Origin: Sipunculus nudus
Lineage: Eukaryota; Annelida; Sipuncula; Golfingiida; Sipunculidae
Length of the DNA stretch: 64,000 nucleotides
Assembly (NCBI GenBank): GCA_026874595.1
Contig: CM049318.1
Location: 53,855,250-53,919,249 of the forward strand
Direction: 5' to 3'
The translations under genes and the position numbers were made by a program. Below are positions 13,980 through 29,000 of the stretch, piece by piece. Position 1 is the stretch's first letter. Each line of letters opens with the position of its first letter. Under the pieces are notes generated by a model. The model saw only the letters and a list, made by a program, of their open reading frames with translations. It had not been told where the DNA came from and ran no database searches.

Positions 13980-14066
13980 GAAATGGTCCAGGCCAAACAG
14001 CCACCACATTTCTACTTGAATAAACTACGGACGTACCTGGATCCTACGGCATCCAAAAGCATGCGG
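13980..14066 (+). CDS. FMNL: FMNL exon 1 of 23 (GTPase-binding domain)
   Basis: The acceptor TTTATTTTCCAG precedes GAA and the donor is CGG/GTATGT. The exon is 87 nt, phase 0 to phase 0, and encodes 29 residues beginning [20 protein letters not shown]. This corresponds to the PPHTYIQKLQSYLDP segment of vertebrate FMNL proteins, in the GTPase-binding part of the armadillo region. The preceding residues must come from an exon outside this window or one I could not recognise. Confidence 0.93.
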
Positions 14067-17000
14067 GTATGTATGGTTCTTTAAGAGAAAGCACGCATTT
14101 GCATGGGTTGTTTATGCGGTGTGTATAACTCCCCCATAAACAGTTTGCATGTTCTTCGAATGCCAGCACTCGACCCCTACCTGAATATTAATTAGCACTG
14201 GTAAACTAAGCTGAAAAAGTTCTCCCATTATCAATTGTGGTTAGCAATCTGTTGACTTTTTTTTTGAAGACACATAAATTTAACATCCTGGGATTGCAGA
14301 AATTTGGGAATTAGCATTTCTTAATTCAGTGCTCTTTTATGTAAAATCTTTTTAAAAACAAAATTTACTGTTGCTTTAGTCACAATGATATGACCCTGTG
14401 AGATTAAAGTATAACATGTAACTGTAATATCACTGAGTTCAAGTGAGTTGTTATTATATCTGAAACAGTGGCAGTTTTGATAAACAAGGATATGCTAATA
14501 CCCCTTGATTCATAAATGATAAATTATTCCAAATAAACTGAACATTTTCTCCGATAAAATGACCAGTGTTAATTAACCCCTTTAATGTTTGGTATTGAGT
14601 TGATCAATACCAATCATATCTCTGTGAATTGTGATTTTCTTGAACTACCATGTCATTAGGTTCATATTAGGCACATAACGTCTTTTTGTCTAACATTCTC
14701 AGCAGTATCATAAATGTCATTGGCTTCTCAGTATTGAAATATTATCAATAGTGATCATCAAAGTTATTATAAGACTATATATATATATTTTAATTTTATG
14801 ATCAAATTAACATTTTACTGCAACATTATTATGACAGTAAATCAATAACAGTTGTTTAAAAAGTATGAATTTTTTTCTTGATAATTGCTGACAAACCTTC
14901 ATCTTTCAACTTCAGACTGTCTTGTTATTTTCAATTCCTGTTGCACATTTGCCAGATTGCATGTGAAAGTATAATCTGCAGATTAATTCATGCATGATTC
15001 ATTAAGTATACACCTTTCTATTGCAAGATCAAATACCTTTTAGATGACTGCAAATGTATACATTATGAATAAGTGTAATTTATGCCATCTCTGATTAATA
15101 TGAAAGAGCAAATGATTTCATCCTCAACACTCCATGCATGTATATGATCTTAAATAAATATTTAAGAACTGCCCCTTCATCATCTCTATGTATAAACTCC
15201 TTCCTAAAGTCTAAACCTTATGCATGACAAACCAATGAAGCTTTGTTCCTGTTAAAACTGAAGCCCAAATATATATCTTGCATGTGCACTTACTTCAAAT
15301 ATTTGAAACCAGAATGTATATCTTGGATGTGCACTTAAATAAATGGCACACTTAAAACTAGCAAAGATTAAATGGCACAGTATAATGCCACATGAAAAAA
15401 ACTAGGACAAAATGGCATATGTGATAATAGACATTTTTACCTGCACCATGATTTATAGTGCATCAGTTAACATATATAAATATTTATGAGGGTGTCAGCA
15501 TCTATAAAGCTTTGAATATGAGGTGATTTCTTATGAGCATTTCAAATAATAAAAAATAAATAAATAAAAAAAAATTTAAAGTTTCAATGTTATTTTGAAA
15601 TGACACTGATATGCACATTATTTCTTGTACTATTTTATTTTAAAATTATTAAGTTTTTGAATTAATGTTCATCATAAGTGATTGTATAATTTGAGATTTA
15701 TTTAAAAAAATTATTATGTTAAATGATTAATTCTGATGAAAACCCAAGTTTTCAAACTTTCAGATATGTGTACTTGTTAGTGTTAGAATGCAAATGATAC
15801 TGTTATGTTCATGAAAAGGCTAAAAACTAAGATATGTGTGTCATGATTGAATGATAAAGTGGTCTTATTATTATATAACAGAATACTGTATGTTCCTATT
15901 GTATTTGCATACTGTTGCCATGGATCGTGTCAAGGGACATTTTAGTCTGGTTAATGGTCTGCTATTGTTTAACCAGCTTATCTCGTAAGCTTGCAGCTGG
16001 CAGTATTTACTGGAAGCAGGAACACCCATTGGGTACACAATGGCTTAATAAATTATCCTTCTTGGCTAATTATATTTTCTTTTTTCATTGTTTCCAATAA
16101 TATATCACATCAATCCTTGGAAAAACAAACCCATGTTGATATTTTTATGCACAAGTTGTCGAGTCATAATGATCTTTATCCACGGGTAAGCCAACATTTG
16201 CGTATACTTAGTTATACGTATATAATTCAGGTACAAGCCTGCTCAGGACTCTAATACTTAAATAGGTATTTACATTTATTTGCTTATCAAGTGTTTTTAC
16301 CATTATCTAACCATCTATTACCCCAGCAGATAAATTAATAGTGGTTATGTTATTTTAGCTGAGGTAATTTGGGGTTATTAAGTAACAGTTTTGTTTACAT
16401 CCTTGACACAGTCTAATAAAACGTGAAAGCAATCAGAGACAGCATTCCTCCGCCAACATTCTGGGTCACCAGATTCTGAATATTACCAGGCTCCTGTCAG
16501 ACTTGGAGTTGTGGGCTTCATAAGTGTAGGAGATATATCATTTCAAGCTGATATATAGAAATGTGTGTCACAGCTCACCAATTTGTAGGTTTCATCACAG
16601 GTCAGCCATGCCTGCCAGAACAAAGGCAGCTCCAATTATTAAATCCCTCTGCCTATTGCAGGCATTAAATTAGAAACTTTAGTCTTAAGGTTCCCATAAA
16701 TAACAGAATAAAGACAGCCTTGCCCTTGGCTTGGACAAATAAATTGCACTGTCTGGCAGTGGTAAAGAATTCATTAAACCAAAACAAATCATTGTGACCT
16801 AGATTTCTTCCAAAATTTAATTGATTTCTCTTGGGTATTACCCTGACCCTTAACAAAATCTCATCAAAGTCACTTTTTAAGTAACTTCTTTAAGTAAAGT
16901 TGCTAACAGACAAATAAACCAGCATCGGCAAAAAACACATTACTACTAATTGCCGGAGGGAAAATAAATCCTATATAATGATATGCAATGGTAGGATCAC

Positions 17001-20000
17001 CTGTTACAGCTTTTTTTTTATTGGTCTCATGTGTCCCTTGGTTCATAGGTCTTAATCTATATGCAAATATGATGGAACATACATAATCTTGTATAAAATT
17101 TATTATTTTGTTTGGATAAAATAAAATTTACCTTATTGATTACATTATCATTGTAATATATACGTGGAATGTTGTTTTGTGCATAGTATATATATTATTG
17201 CACCTTGTGGTGTATATATATTTTTTCTTCTGTTTGATATATGCATGTATAGTTTTGGTCACATTGAAGCACTGAATTTTGTAATATTGCTTAAAATTTA
17301 TTATATAAAAATTTGAATATGACAAGTCAATAGTATCAGTTGATTTATATAAGAAAACCATTCACTTACTTGGGGTGAATTTCAAAGTTTCTGGTGGTAG
17401 TAAAAAAGTTAATTAAGCTTATAGTTTATACAGTGGAACCTGTCTGAAAGGCCGTCTGTCTAATAAAACCACCCATCTATAAAGACACCATTTAATGAAC
17501 CCAAAGCATGCACACTTGGTTACAACTGACCTTATAAAACCACCTGTGAATTAAGACCATTTTTGGCCTTTCCAATGGGTGGTCTTATAACACAGGTTTT
17601 ACGGTATCTGTAGGTGAGAGGTTCCTCTTGTTATGGCCAGTGCATTATTTCCAGTGACTTTATAATTGGTAACAGAAACCACATACATCCTGGGATTCTT
17701 GTATTCTGACAAACTGAGTGCAACAGGGACCATTCTAGCCTTTATAGGAAATGACCATATAGGTTATCCCAGTTCAGTTTAGGGTCTGGGTTTATATAGT
17801 CATTAAAATACTAAAATAGTAGGGGGTGGGGGAGGTTAGGTTTGGTTGGTAAAATGTGGAAGTGCGGGTTGCACTGACTCAAAACCCCACCATATATATA
17901 TATATCCATCGTGTATAGGCCGAAGTTGTGACTATTACACTATTATAGTGAACCCTCCCAATCTTAAACACTGGGCATAATTAAATTTTTTCAAGAGTAT
18001 CTACAACAAAGATGCTTTTGACCTGTGATTCTGGTCTCTATGGGGTCACCTCTAGTGTCCATAATATAAAGGTGTCCTTGATTAAGAGGTGACCATAAGT
18101 AGGGGTTTCTCTGTGTATGCAAGATATACACTTAATTTGCTGTTTGGTGAATAGCTTTTGATCAGATTCAGTGCTTCAGTGTTGTATTTTGTATTTGTGC
18201 AATGTGGATTAACTGACTAGTATTAGTCGTAGTAGTGACACTTGGTTTGTTGTTCAAAGTAGTCAGTTTAATGCATCTGGCTGTTTTTAACACTTTGATA
18301 CATATAACCCACACAGGAATAATCGTGTTATTGAAGAAATACTTGACTTTTCATGATCTCATCTGACATTGACCTTGAAATGTTTGGAGTACTTGACCTT
18401 TTATCTATTTAGTTTATCACATTGTCAGAATATTGAAGAATTACCATTGGTTAACCCAAGAGTCTTTAAAAATTGGATACAAAGAAAACATATTCAATTT
18501 TGTAAAACCAACATCCCTGGGAAGTATTGCAGAATTTTTTAAACGAAACAAATTTCTCACTTCCACATTTTTAGGTTTAAAATAGGTCATATTTGAGTAA
18601 CAAAATTAAATATGACTGAAAATTCAAAATTTTTCACGTTTTTCCTTTTAACTTTTTCTTTGTAATATGTATGGTTTATTTCTTAGTGATTATTCCTGTG
18701 TGGTGTTTTGAGTTGGAGCTACAGTAACCATTGGCAACATGTTTTTTTGCTAGGTGGCATTCTCTCAGTGAATATCACATTCAGTAAAAAGTTATTAATA
18801 CCACGATGTACATTGTTTATCTTGTTATTAAAAGAAGTTGTAGGCCATTTCCAGGGCCTATACCAGTAACTTAATAATTTTGGTTTCAACAAAAAAAATT
18901 TTTAATTTTCATGAATGAAAGTATGACATTCAAAGTTTTTCACAATGATGGTGTCCTCGTGAATGTATTAATATGTTGTCTGAGAGAATACCACCTGAAG
19001 ATATTGAAATTCAGAATGGCTTGAACCTAACTGCACTAGCTTGGATATTTTTCCAGAGTTCGCTAAGCCGAAGCTTATCCTTCGTAAGTTTCAGACAATT
19101 CACATATTACCATACATATTGTAAAAATAATATTTACTTGGTCTTCTTTTAGATATTCTGTCTTTTAACTGTTGTAAATAAGATAATTTCTCTTGTGCTT
19201 TTTTATCTCTGCAATTAATCTTCTGCAGTTAATCTTCTGCAAGCTAAACAGCTGTAATAAAATAAAATATGTTTTTTGAAAGAATCGCTGTAAAAGGTCT
19301 CATGCAAGTTATTTTTTGTTATGGATATTTCATTGAAGAAATTTTACTCGATATTTAACTATATATGTTAAAGTTTTCCAGACATGTTGTCATATATGGG
19401 GTGAAATTGGATCCAGATCCCAACTTTAATTGGATTGATCTATCCCAAATTTTATTTTTACTCCTTTTGCCCATGGCCCATCCTTCCACAAAATGTTATT
19501 GAAATTCATTCATAACTTGCAAATATATGCCATTATGGCTATGAACATATATATGACACACACACACACAAACATGACTGATCACTTAACCCCCTGCCCT
19601 CTTTTTTGGCATAGGTAATGAAGTTTAAAATAATATGCTCTGTTTTGTGATGCTGTTAGATGAACTCTAACCTTTAAGGGACCATGTATTATGAACATTT
19701 AACCCTGGATGAACAATACACTGTATCTTGTGCCAACTTTAAATTGACAGTGTGCAGGTTCTGTAGGAAAGACTGGCAGTGAAGGCTGGTAACTGATATA
19801 TGGTGAACAGGAGTCACTTAACAACTGCAAAAACCTATAAACATTCCAATATAGTAATTGTGACATTCCCGTGGAACTGCCTATGTCTTCTGGCATTCAG
19901 TGGGGCCTAGAACTTTTTGGTTTAGGTTATATCTTTATGATAGGTCAGTCATGATATTTATACGAGATAAGTTCACATAAAACACTGTATGTAATACTGA

Positions 20001-23000
20001 GGTTGGCTATTTGTTCAGGAGGGTTTCACAATATTTGCACAATGTAAAATAATTTAATAATTACTTATGTGCTTTACTTATGACTGCATATTTGAGTGTT
20101 CATTAATCTGAACAAAAGCTATCTCTATTTTGGATATTTGGATAAATGGGACTCCATTATACCAGTTTTTGGCAAGATATTGATATAGCAACCAATTCCA
20201 CTGACTGACCTACAGTATTTGATGATGTGCTGTTGATATCTGGGTCAGAGTGTGATGGTCCTTATTAAACTCGGGTGACCTTATCTGACCACTCATGATA
20301 ACCAGGTCTTATCCCCTCCTATAACATACCTGTTTAGCCATTATAGTCCACAAGTAATCTGAAAATAAACACATACCTCCAGTGTTGACCAGGTGAACGT
20401 TTTGCACACACTCACCTGAAGGACCCCCACTTGTGATAGACATACATATGGTGTGTTTATAGATGTACAGATTTGTCAGCGTTAAGTGTTGTTTAATTGA
20501 CATACCTGGTGAGGAGCTGTTAGTGTACTAAATAGGTTCACACCAGTGATTTTGTGGAGTTTACACATCTGTTCTTATCAAAGCTGATGGAGCAACTTGC
20601 ATAATTTAAGATTGCTGAATAAAGCCTCTCATCAGCTCAGTTTGCATTTACATATAGATTCTCTGATAGTCCTAATTTTTTAAATAATGGAAATTCTTGT
20701 AATTTCTTGGTATGAATCTCTTGATACGGGCTGCCGTACCATTCCATTTGTGAAAGTAACCAGAAAGCACCTAGCATGATGCCAAATTAGAAAAAAAAAC
20801 ACATGCCATAAGTTTTGTCGTACAGGAACTTGACTAAAAGGCCATGTTTCAGCAAGTTATTTGATGTAATTCTAAGATTCCAATAGATGATCTGATTTCT
20901 TAATGACCCTAGCATCCATAGTCACACGGATCCCTTCATCCAATTTCATGAGAAAAGTAGCCTTTGCAGGCCAGCTTCTTTACATTGTAACACAATAGTA
21001 CTTATTAAAATTAATTCATTACAATTAATTTAACTAAAAAAAACTGTCATATTGCCTTTCATCTAGACCCAGATCAAGTCCATAGTTGTGTGATGGTTAT
21101 ATTAATAGAATCCTTGTACAGAAAGGCACACTTAACATTTATCTGTTTTATGGCTCTCTTGTATCTATTAGTCAGAGGTTGCATTATGTGCATTCAAGTA
21201 GGATGTGACCTGAATCATCCATAATAACAGGACCTGTACTACAGCCGGGGTGGCTAATGGAACACAAATGATACACAGACCAGCCTGATACGTATCTCCA
21301 TTACCTTACCTGGTACTGGCCCTGTTATATAGAGATACATCTGACACAGATTGGGTGGTTTCTGGGAATATTTTAGCTGTAAGAGAGGTTGTTTCTTGTC
21401 AGTTTTGTGTCTCACAAATATCTGCTGTGGAATTACTTTTACCCCACTTCTGTCATAGCCTGGGATGTTATAAAGTACTATATCATCCTATGTAGATGCT
21501 CATATTAAAGTCCATTTACCCTTGCATAGAACAATTAATCTGATGGTTCATATCACCAGGCAAAGAATTTATGTGCTGCATGAATGACAAATAATACCCC
21601 AACAAGCAAACTTAGCCAGAAACTTACAAAACATGCATGGTGGATACAGAGTATGTTAAAAACCCTACCCTAAATTATTTAGGGACAGACAGTTAGTGAA
21701 AGGTCATGTCCACTTAACTAGCTACATCTTTCATCAAATATTTACACTAAGTGTTTGGGTTCAGTTCAATGATAAGAAAGACCATACTTTTCAGTAAGGA
21801 AACTACCTTATATTTAACGGAAAGGTTGAAATGGGAGTCTCTGGCTTTTACCAGAGAACAATTGACAAAAAACCATGATGCTGCCTTATTGGACCCGAAC
21901 ACTGCAAACAAATGATACACCAAGAACGCATGTCTGTTTAAAAGGTATATATTTATATCATAAATTATAAAAAAAATCTGTTTGTGACCTAAATACTGTA
22001 AATTCTACAATTAAAGACTATTGACCATTGCCTGCAATAGGCAAGTTTTGTTGGTCAAATCCAAATCCCCACCCCCTGTGTACACCAGATTAGTTGCCTA
22101 ATTGACCTTAGATGAGATGACCTAATGAGGTTGGCCCTATGCTTTGTTAAAGATCAATTGATAAATAAAATTCCCATATGATAAAATGTAATAAATAGTG
22201 AAGCTGGTCTGAAGACCACCTGTCTGAAGTGGCCACCATTCCAATTATCAAACCTTTCATTGGTCAGTCACAAAGAATTCACAGTTCAAGATTCAAAGAA
22301 TACCATCATGGTATTAACTCCACCATTAATCACAGTCTAATGTTGCCTCTGTATTTTGCATAAAAAAGAAAAAAGCAACGCAGGACAATCATGTCTGGAA
22401 TAAAATGTGTTTAAGATATAGGGTGCATTTTCCTACATGAGATACTTGACTGAGCTGTGTTGTTTGATATTTCAGAAACGCAAGATGCTTGGGGATGCCA
22501 CTTCAACACAAACACTCAGAGATCTGGAAATTTCTCTCAGAACAAACACAATAGAGTAAGTGTAGTATTTAATTTTTTTTAGCTCAGCTGACTGTAAGTC
22601 ATCTGAGCTATAGCAATCACTCTTTGTCCGTCGTCCGTCCGGCAGTCCGGCCTTCTGTCCGTTAACAGGGCATAAATCGTAACCACTGGACTTAGAACCT
22701 TGTAACTTGGGATTCTGAGAGGTCCATGAAAAATCTCCTTGGAAACCAGAAATTAGGTCTCTGTTACCCATATCCTTCGAGCTATGGGGCCCCAAAGTAC
22801 CCCCCAAAAAAGTAAAAAAATTCATACAAAAACTTCAATATCTCATTAACTACTTGACTGATGGTCATGATTTTTGGCATACATATTGATCATGAGATGT
22901 TCCATCACTTCCTGCAGACTGGTGGCGCCATCTGTATTTTTCCATTTTTTACGAATTTTTTTCTCTATTTTTTAGACCTTTAAGGATGCTGTCATCTGTT

Positions 23001-26000
23001 AACTTGGCACAAATAGTAATGACTTGACCTAAAATCTTCATTCTTGACACTGTGAGAACTATGAAAAGTCTCCATGGAAACCAGAAATTAGGTCTCTGTT
23101 ACCCTTATCCTTCGAGCTATGGGACCCCAAAGTACCCCCCAGAATAGTCAAAAATTTCATACAAAAACTTCAACATCTCATTAACTACATCACTGATGGT
23201 CATGATTTTTGGCATACGTATTGATCATGAGATGTTTCATCAGTTTCTGCAGACTGGTGGCGCCACCTGTATTTTTCAATTTTTACGAACTGTTTTCTCT
23301 ATTTTTGAGACCTTTAAAAATGTGAACATCTGTTAACAAGGCACAAATCGTAAAGACTGGACCTAGAATCTTAGTTCTTGACACACTGAGAGGTCCATGA
23401 AAAGTCTCCAGGGAAACGAGAAATTAGGTCTCTGTTACCCATATCCTTTGAGCTATGGGGCCCCAAAGTACCCCCAAGAATAGTAAAAAATTTCATACAA
23501 AAACTTCAATATCTCAATAACTACATCACTGATGGTCATGATTTTTGGCATACATATTGATCATGAGATGTTTCATCAGTTCCTGCAGACTGGTGGCGCC
23601 ACCTATATTGTTCGATTTTTTTACAATTTTTTCCTCTATTTTTGAGACCTTTAAGGATGCTGTCATCTGTTAGCGTGGCACAAATCATAACGACTGGACC
23701 TAGAATCTTCATTCTCAACACACTGAGAGACCTATGAAAAGTCTCCATGGAAACCAGAAATTAGGTCTCTGTTACCCATATCCTTGGAGATATGGGGCCC
23801 AAAAGTACCCCCCAGAGTAGTCAAAAGTTTCATACAAAAACTTCAATATCTCATTAACTACATCAATGATGGTCATGATTTTTGGCATACGTATTGATCA
23901 TGGAGTGTTTCATCAGTTTATGCAGACTGGTGGTGCCACCTGTATTTGTTCAGGCTTTTTTTCAGAATTTTTTCTCTATTTTTTAGACCTTTTAAGATAT
24001 GAACATCTGTTAACAGGGCACAAATCATAAAGACTGGAGCTAGAATCTTCATTCTTGACACACAGGGAGACCCATGAAAAGTCTCCATGGAATCCTGAAA
24101 TAAGGTCTCTGTTACCCATATTCTTTAAGCTGTATGACTCCAAAATACCCCCCCAGAATAATGAAAAATTTGATACAAAAACTGCAGTATCTCAATAACT
24201 ACAATACAGTTTTTCTGAAACTTACACCAATTATCGGGTCACATGTGAACTGGTGCCTAACCAATTTGCGTTGACCTCTGACCTTTCCTGTCTGCCCAGT
24301 GTCCATTTGTGCGTCTGTTTCACCACATAAACCCTCATATCTCAGGAACCGTTTGGGTTAAAATCACTCATATCTCTGCAGTGAATTGACTAATTCACCT
24401 GAAATTCGGCATGCGTATACATCCTAGATAGCTTCCTTGATTTTATGACAGGTGGGGCCACCTACATTCACATTCACGCTGATGACATCCAAGCTCATAT
24501 CTCAGGAACCATTTGATCGATCAGGAAATAAAATTTATACAAATGTAGCCCTTGGATAGTTTTATAACATACACAAAAAATGGTAGCGCCACCTGTTACC
24601 ATGTTTGCACAGTGTCCATCTGTTCACTGCCTTGGGTTAAAATCACTCATATCTCTGCAGTGAATTGACTAATTCACCTGAAATTCGGCATGCTTATACA
24701 TCCTGGATAGCTTTCTTGAATTTATGACAGGTGGCACCACCTACATTCACGTTCACGCTGCAGACATCCAAGCTCATTTCTCAGGAACCATTTGACTGAT
24801 CAGGAAATAAAATTTATACAAATGTAGCCCTTGGATAGCTTCATAACATACACAAAAAATGGTGGCGCCACCTGTAACTATGTTTACACAGTGTCCATCT
24901 GTTCATCTGCCTTGTGTTAAAATCACTCATATCTCTGCAGTGAATTGACTAATTCACCTGAAATTCGGCATGCGTATACATCCTGGATAGCTTTCTTGAT
25001 TTTATGACAGGTGGCGCTACCTTCATTCATGTTCACGCTGATGACATCCAAGCTCATTTCTCAGGAACTGTTTGACCGATCAGGAAATAAAATTTATACA
25101 AATGTAGCCCTTGGATAGTTTTATAAAATACACAAAAAATGGTGGCGCCACCTGTAACCATGTTTGCACAGTGTCCATCTGTTCATTGGCCTTGGGTTAA
25201 AATCACTCATATTTCTGCAGTGAATTGACTAATTCACCTGAAATTCGGCATGCGTATACATCCTGGATAGCTTTCTTGATTTTATGACAGGTGGCCCCAC
25301 CTACACTATAGTTTACGCTGCAGACATCCAAGCTCATATCTCGGGAACCGTTTGAATGATTGGGCCAAAATTTTGCATGTGTATAGATCTCACATAGGTC
25401 TTTATCATACACAAAACTGGAGGAGCCACCTGCAACCATTTTTGCACATTTTGCACAGCGTCTGTCTGTTTGTCTGCTGAGGCCTAAAATCACTCATTTC
25501 TCTTTAGTGGATTGACATAACTGCCTAAAATTTTGCAGGTTTATACATCCTGGACAGCTTTCTTGATTTTATGACAGGTGGCGCCACCTAAATTCTAGTT
25601 AATGCTGCACACATCCAAGCTCATATCTCAGGAACTGTTTGACTAATCAGGAAATAAAATTTATACAAATGTAGCCCTTGGATAGCTTTATAACATACAC
25701 AAAAAATGGTGGCGCCAACTGCAATCATTTTTGCACAGAGCTGTCTGTTTGTCTGTTGTGGCCTAAAATCACTCATTTCTCTGTAGTGGTGTGACATAAC
25801 TGCCTAAAGTTTTGCAGGTTTATACATCCTGGACAGCTTTCTTGATTTTATGACAGGTGGCGCCACCTAAATTCTAGTTAACGCTGCACACATCCAAGCT
25901 CATATCTCAGGAACCATTTGACTGATTGGGCCAAAGTTGTGTATGTGTTTAGATCTCACATAGGTCTTTATCATACAAAACTGGAGTTGCCACCTGCAAC

Positions 26001-29000
26001 CATTTTTGCACAGCGTCTGTCTGTTTGTCTGCCATGGGATAATGTCACTCATATCTCGGCAGTGGTTTGACGTATCTGCCTAAAATTTTGCAGCTTAATA
26101 CATCCTGGTTAGCTTTCTTGATTTTATGACAGGTGGCACCACCTACATTCTAGTTTATGCTGCAGACATCCAAGCTCATATCTTGGGAACCGTTTGAAAG
26201 ATTGGGCCAAAATTTTGCATGTGTATAGATCTCACATAGGTCTTTATCATACACAAAACTGGAGGGGCCACCTGCAACCATTTTTGCTAATTTTGCACAG
26301 CTTCTGTCTGTTTGTCTGCTGATGCCTAAAATCACTCATTTCTCTGTAGTGGTTTGACATGACTGCCTAAAATTTTGCAGGTTTATGCATCCTGGACAGC
26401 TTTCTTGATTTTATGACAGGTGGCGCCACCTAAATTCTAGTTAACGCTGCACACATCCAAGCTCATATCTCAGGAACCGTTTGACTAATTGGGCCAAAAT
26501 TGTGTATGTGTTTAGATCTCTCATAGGTCTTTATCATACACAAAACTGGAGGGGCCACCTGCAACCATTTTTGCACAGCGTCTGTCTGTTTGTCTGCCGT
26601 GGGCTATAATCACTCATACACATGTAGTGGTTTGACTTTTCTGCCTAAAATTTCGCATATGTATACAACTTGAACAGCTTTCTGGATTTGTAGTAGGTGG
26701 CACAACCTACATACACATTCAGGCTGCAGACATTCATGCTAATATGCAATATACCTCACTCTATTTCCCCTTGCCACTCAATCCATGCCTCACTTCACTT
26801 CCACTCTGATTTTGGCGGATACACATAGTCACTTGTGGGCTACCCATGTTCTAGTTTTTAAAGTTTACACATTTTTTCTCTATTTATAGATATATAAATA
26901 CAGACTTAATCTTGGCCTGTTGGTTAATCTGTTTGATGCTTCAGTTGAATAAGTATATACTACCATTCTGATGATAAAATTTCCTTTTGTGAATCTCTTC
27001 CCAGTCAGCTGAGCGTCGTGACCCATGGGTCACTTGTTTATCATCTAGTGGTAGAACACATGGCTAAAAGTTTGAAGATTGTGAGTTCAAATCTCAGCTG
27101 GGGAGCGATGAGATTTTTCATGCTGGGCCCCCACCCAGGGTGATCCCTCTGCACACTTAATGGGAAGGCTGTACTCACAATGATACCAGTGCACCTTTCA
27201 GGGGTTTCTTGGTGTTATGACCCAGCATCAGAGTGATTACACATGCAGGACCCCCATGTGCAGAACATGGGGCATTGTTGTGAGGATATTTGTTTGTTAC
27301 TGTCATGACATGTGGTCTGAAACTGAAATGGAATTTTGCAGATGTACATAGTTAACCTGGCATTAAAATTGTGTTTAACTGTTTTGAAAATGTTAAAAAT
27401 TAAAAAAGTAAATTAACATTTACTGTTCAGCCAAGAAAATACTAAACCATATTATGCAACATATATTCTCCTGAAGTCTGTGCCAATTGATATTAAAGGC
27501 AACAGCTCCCAGTGTCCCAGACTATCGTTTCAGTATATGAACCACTTGTCACACGTGACCAGTGGTGATTTCAATACTTTCCCCCCAGGCTGCTATCACT
27601 AATCTTTCTCCCATTAAATCACCTTCATACTTGGCAGGTTATTCTTAAACAGTTCCCCTGAGGGATTTGTAACAAATCCAGTCCAGAATATTTCTCTTTG
27701 ACCACTTTTGTCATTCTGGTATCATTGCTGTGTATGCCCCTCATGTTTCATTGATGATCCTTCTAAGGATTGTTCAGGGAGTCCTGTGGTCCTTATGAGG
27801 ATCCAGAAAACCTCCTGGTCATCCCAGAGGTCCAATTACCCTGAACTTGACCTGACAAAGGTATCAGATTTGTTGGAGAGTGTTTAGATGTGTATGAGGT
27901 AGAGTGGGGTGGCCTGCTGACCATGCTGGTCATATAAACATTGTTGACGTTCTAGCTACTTGAGCCTCCGGAATGTAAACACGGGTTAGTGTTTTAACAC
28001 AATGGGACAGTTCACCATCCTACCTGCTTGGTTATTGGACTGTATCTCAGGCTACAAGTCTTGTGCCTGTGTTTAATTATACTGAATGTGCTACACAGAA
28101 ACTAAATTATTGTCCCTGCCAAGGAGGTAATGTGATCACCTATGTTTGTCCCATCTATGTTTCTGATATCTCTGAAAATTAAATGTAGGTGTTTCTGAAA
28201 CTTCACAGAACCTGTTTCTTCAGTAGCTGTCTTTGAAGTTATTGGAGATTTTTTTTTTCAATTTAAAATCCCAAATGTCAGAAATGAGTTTAATGCTTTT
28301 CTTATCTAAATGAACTCAGCATAAAATTTTGTTCATTACAAAATCATTGCTCTAGAGCTTATCTCATGTAAAAGATTATAGTAAATAAGTACCACTTGGC
28401 ATGACCTGCGGCCATCTAATTTAATTTTGTGCGGATTGGCTCAGATTAAACATTGAAATGATATTTTTTTATTATAATCTGAAGTCATTCCAGATGGCTT
28501 CCTTCTATAATTTGAGGATTTGGACATGGTCCTTTAAAACAAGCTTTATTATGAACTGTGTCCCCCCCCCCCCCCCCCATGTTGAACCCTGACGAGTTCA
28601 TTTCTCCCATTTTCTTGAAACGCTCATGGGGGCTACCATTTTGCATACACATTTAAACCCAGATGTCATAGGTTGTATGTGGAACTTATGTGTGAAAGCT
28701 AGTCACTGTATGTTAATCACTTAGATATAATCAGCTTATTTCATTCATGTGACAGTTGACATTTGGCATGGACTATGGCCATCCAGTAACTGGGTTTTCA
28801 GTGTATTGTTAACCTTAAACTGTAAAATAATATTATTGATATTTTAGTAATTTCATGAGTTTAAGCAAATTTATGCAGCATGCTATCATTCTCCAGTGAC
28901 ACTGTGCAGTTTAAACTGCCCTGTATGTAGGATAGCACTCATAAATTTCACAGTCATTCTTGAGGGCTGGCAGACTCAGTGTACAGAAGCCTGGGCTTAT

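Larger units (their letters stand above)
14067..22475 (+). other. FMNL: Intron 1, 8.4 kb
   Basis: This is AT-rich noncoding sequence. It contains two short TIR elements (17431-17604 and about 17946-18114), an imperfect 70-80-bp duplication around 15250-15345 (ATATATCTTGCATGTGCACTT and ATGTATATCTTGGATGTGCACTT), and TA/CA microsatellites near 14777, 17893 and 19557. The open frames of up to 87 codons show no domain or splice-compatible context. I see nothing else. Confidence 0.7.

Noticed and set aside
22581..26720. Regularly spaced repeats considered as CRISPR-like
   Set aside because: Units are 280-336 bp, adjacent and imperfect, within an intron of a eukaryotic gene. There is no short-repeat/unique-spacer pattern.
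27041..27110. A functional tRNA gene
   Set aside because: A- and B-box-like words are present, but the sequence does not fold as a full tRNA and continues into a repeat body, so it fits a SINE.
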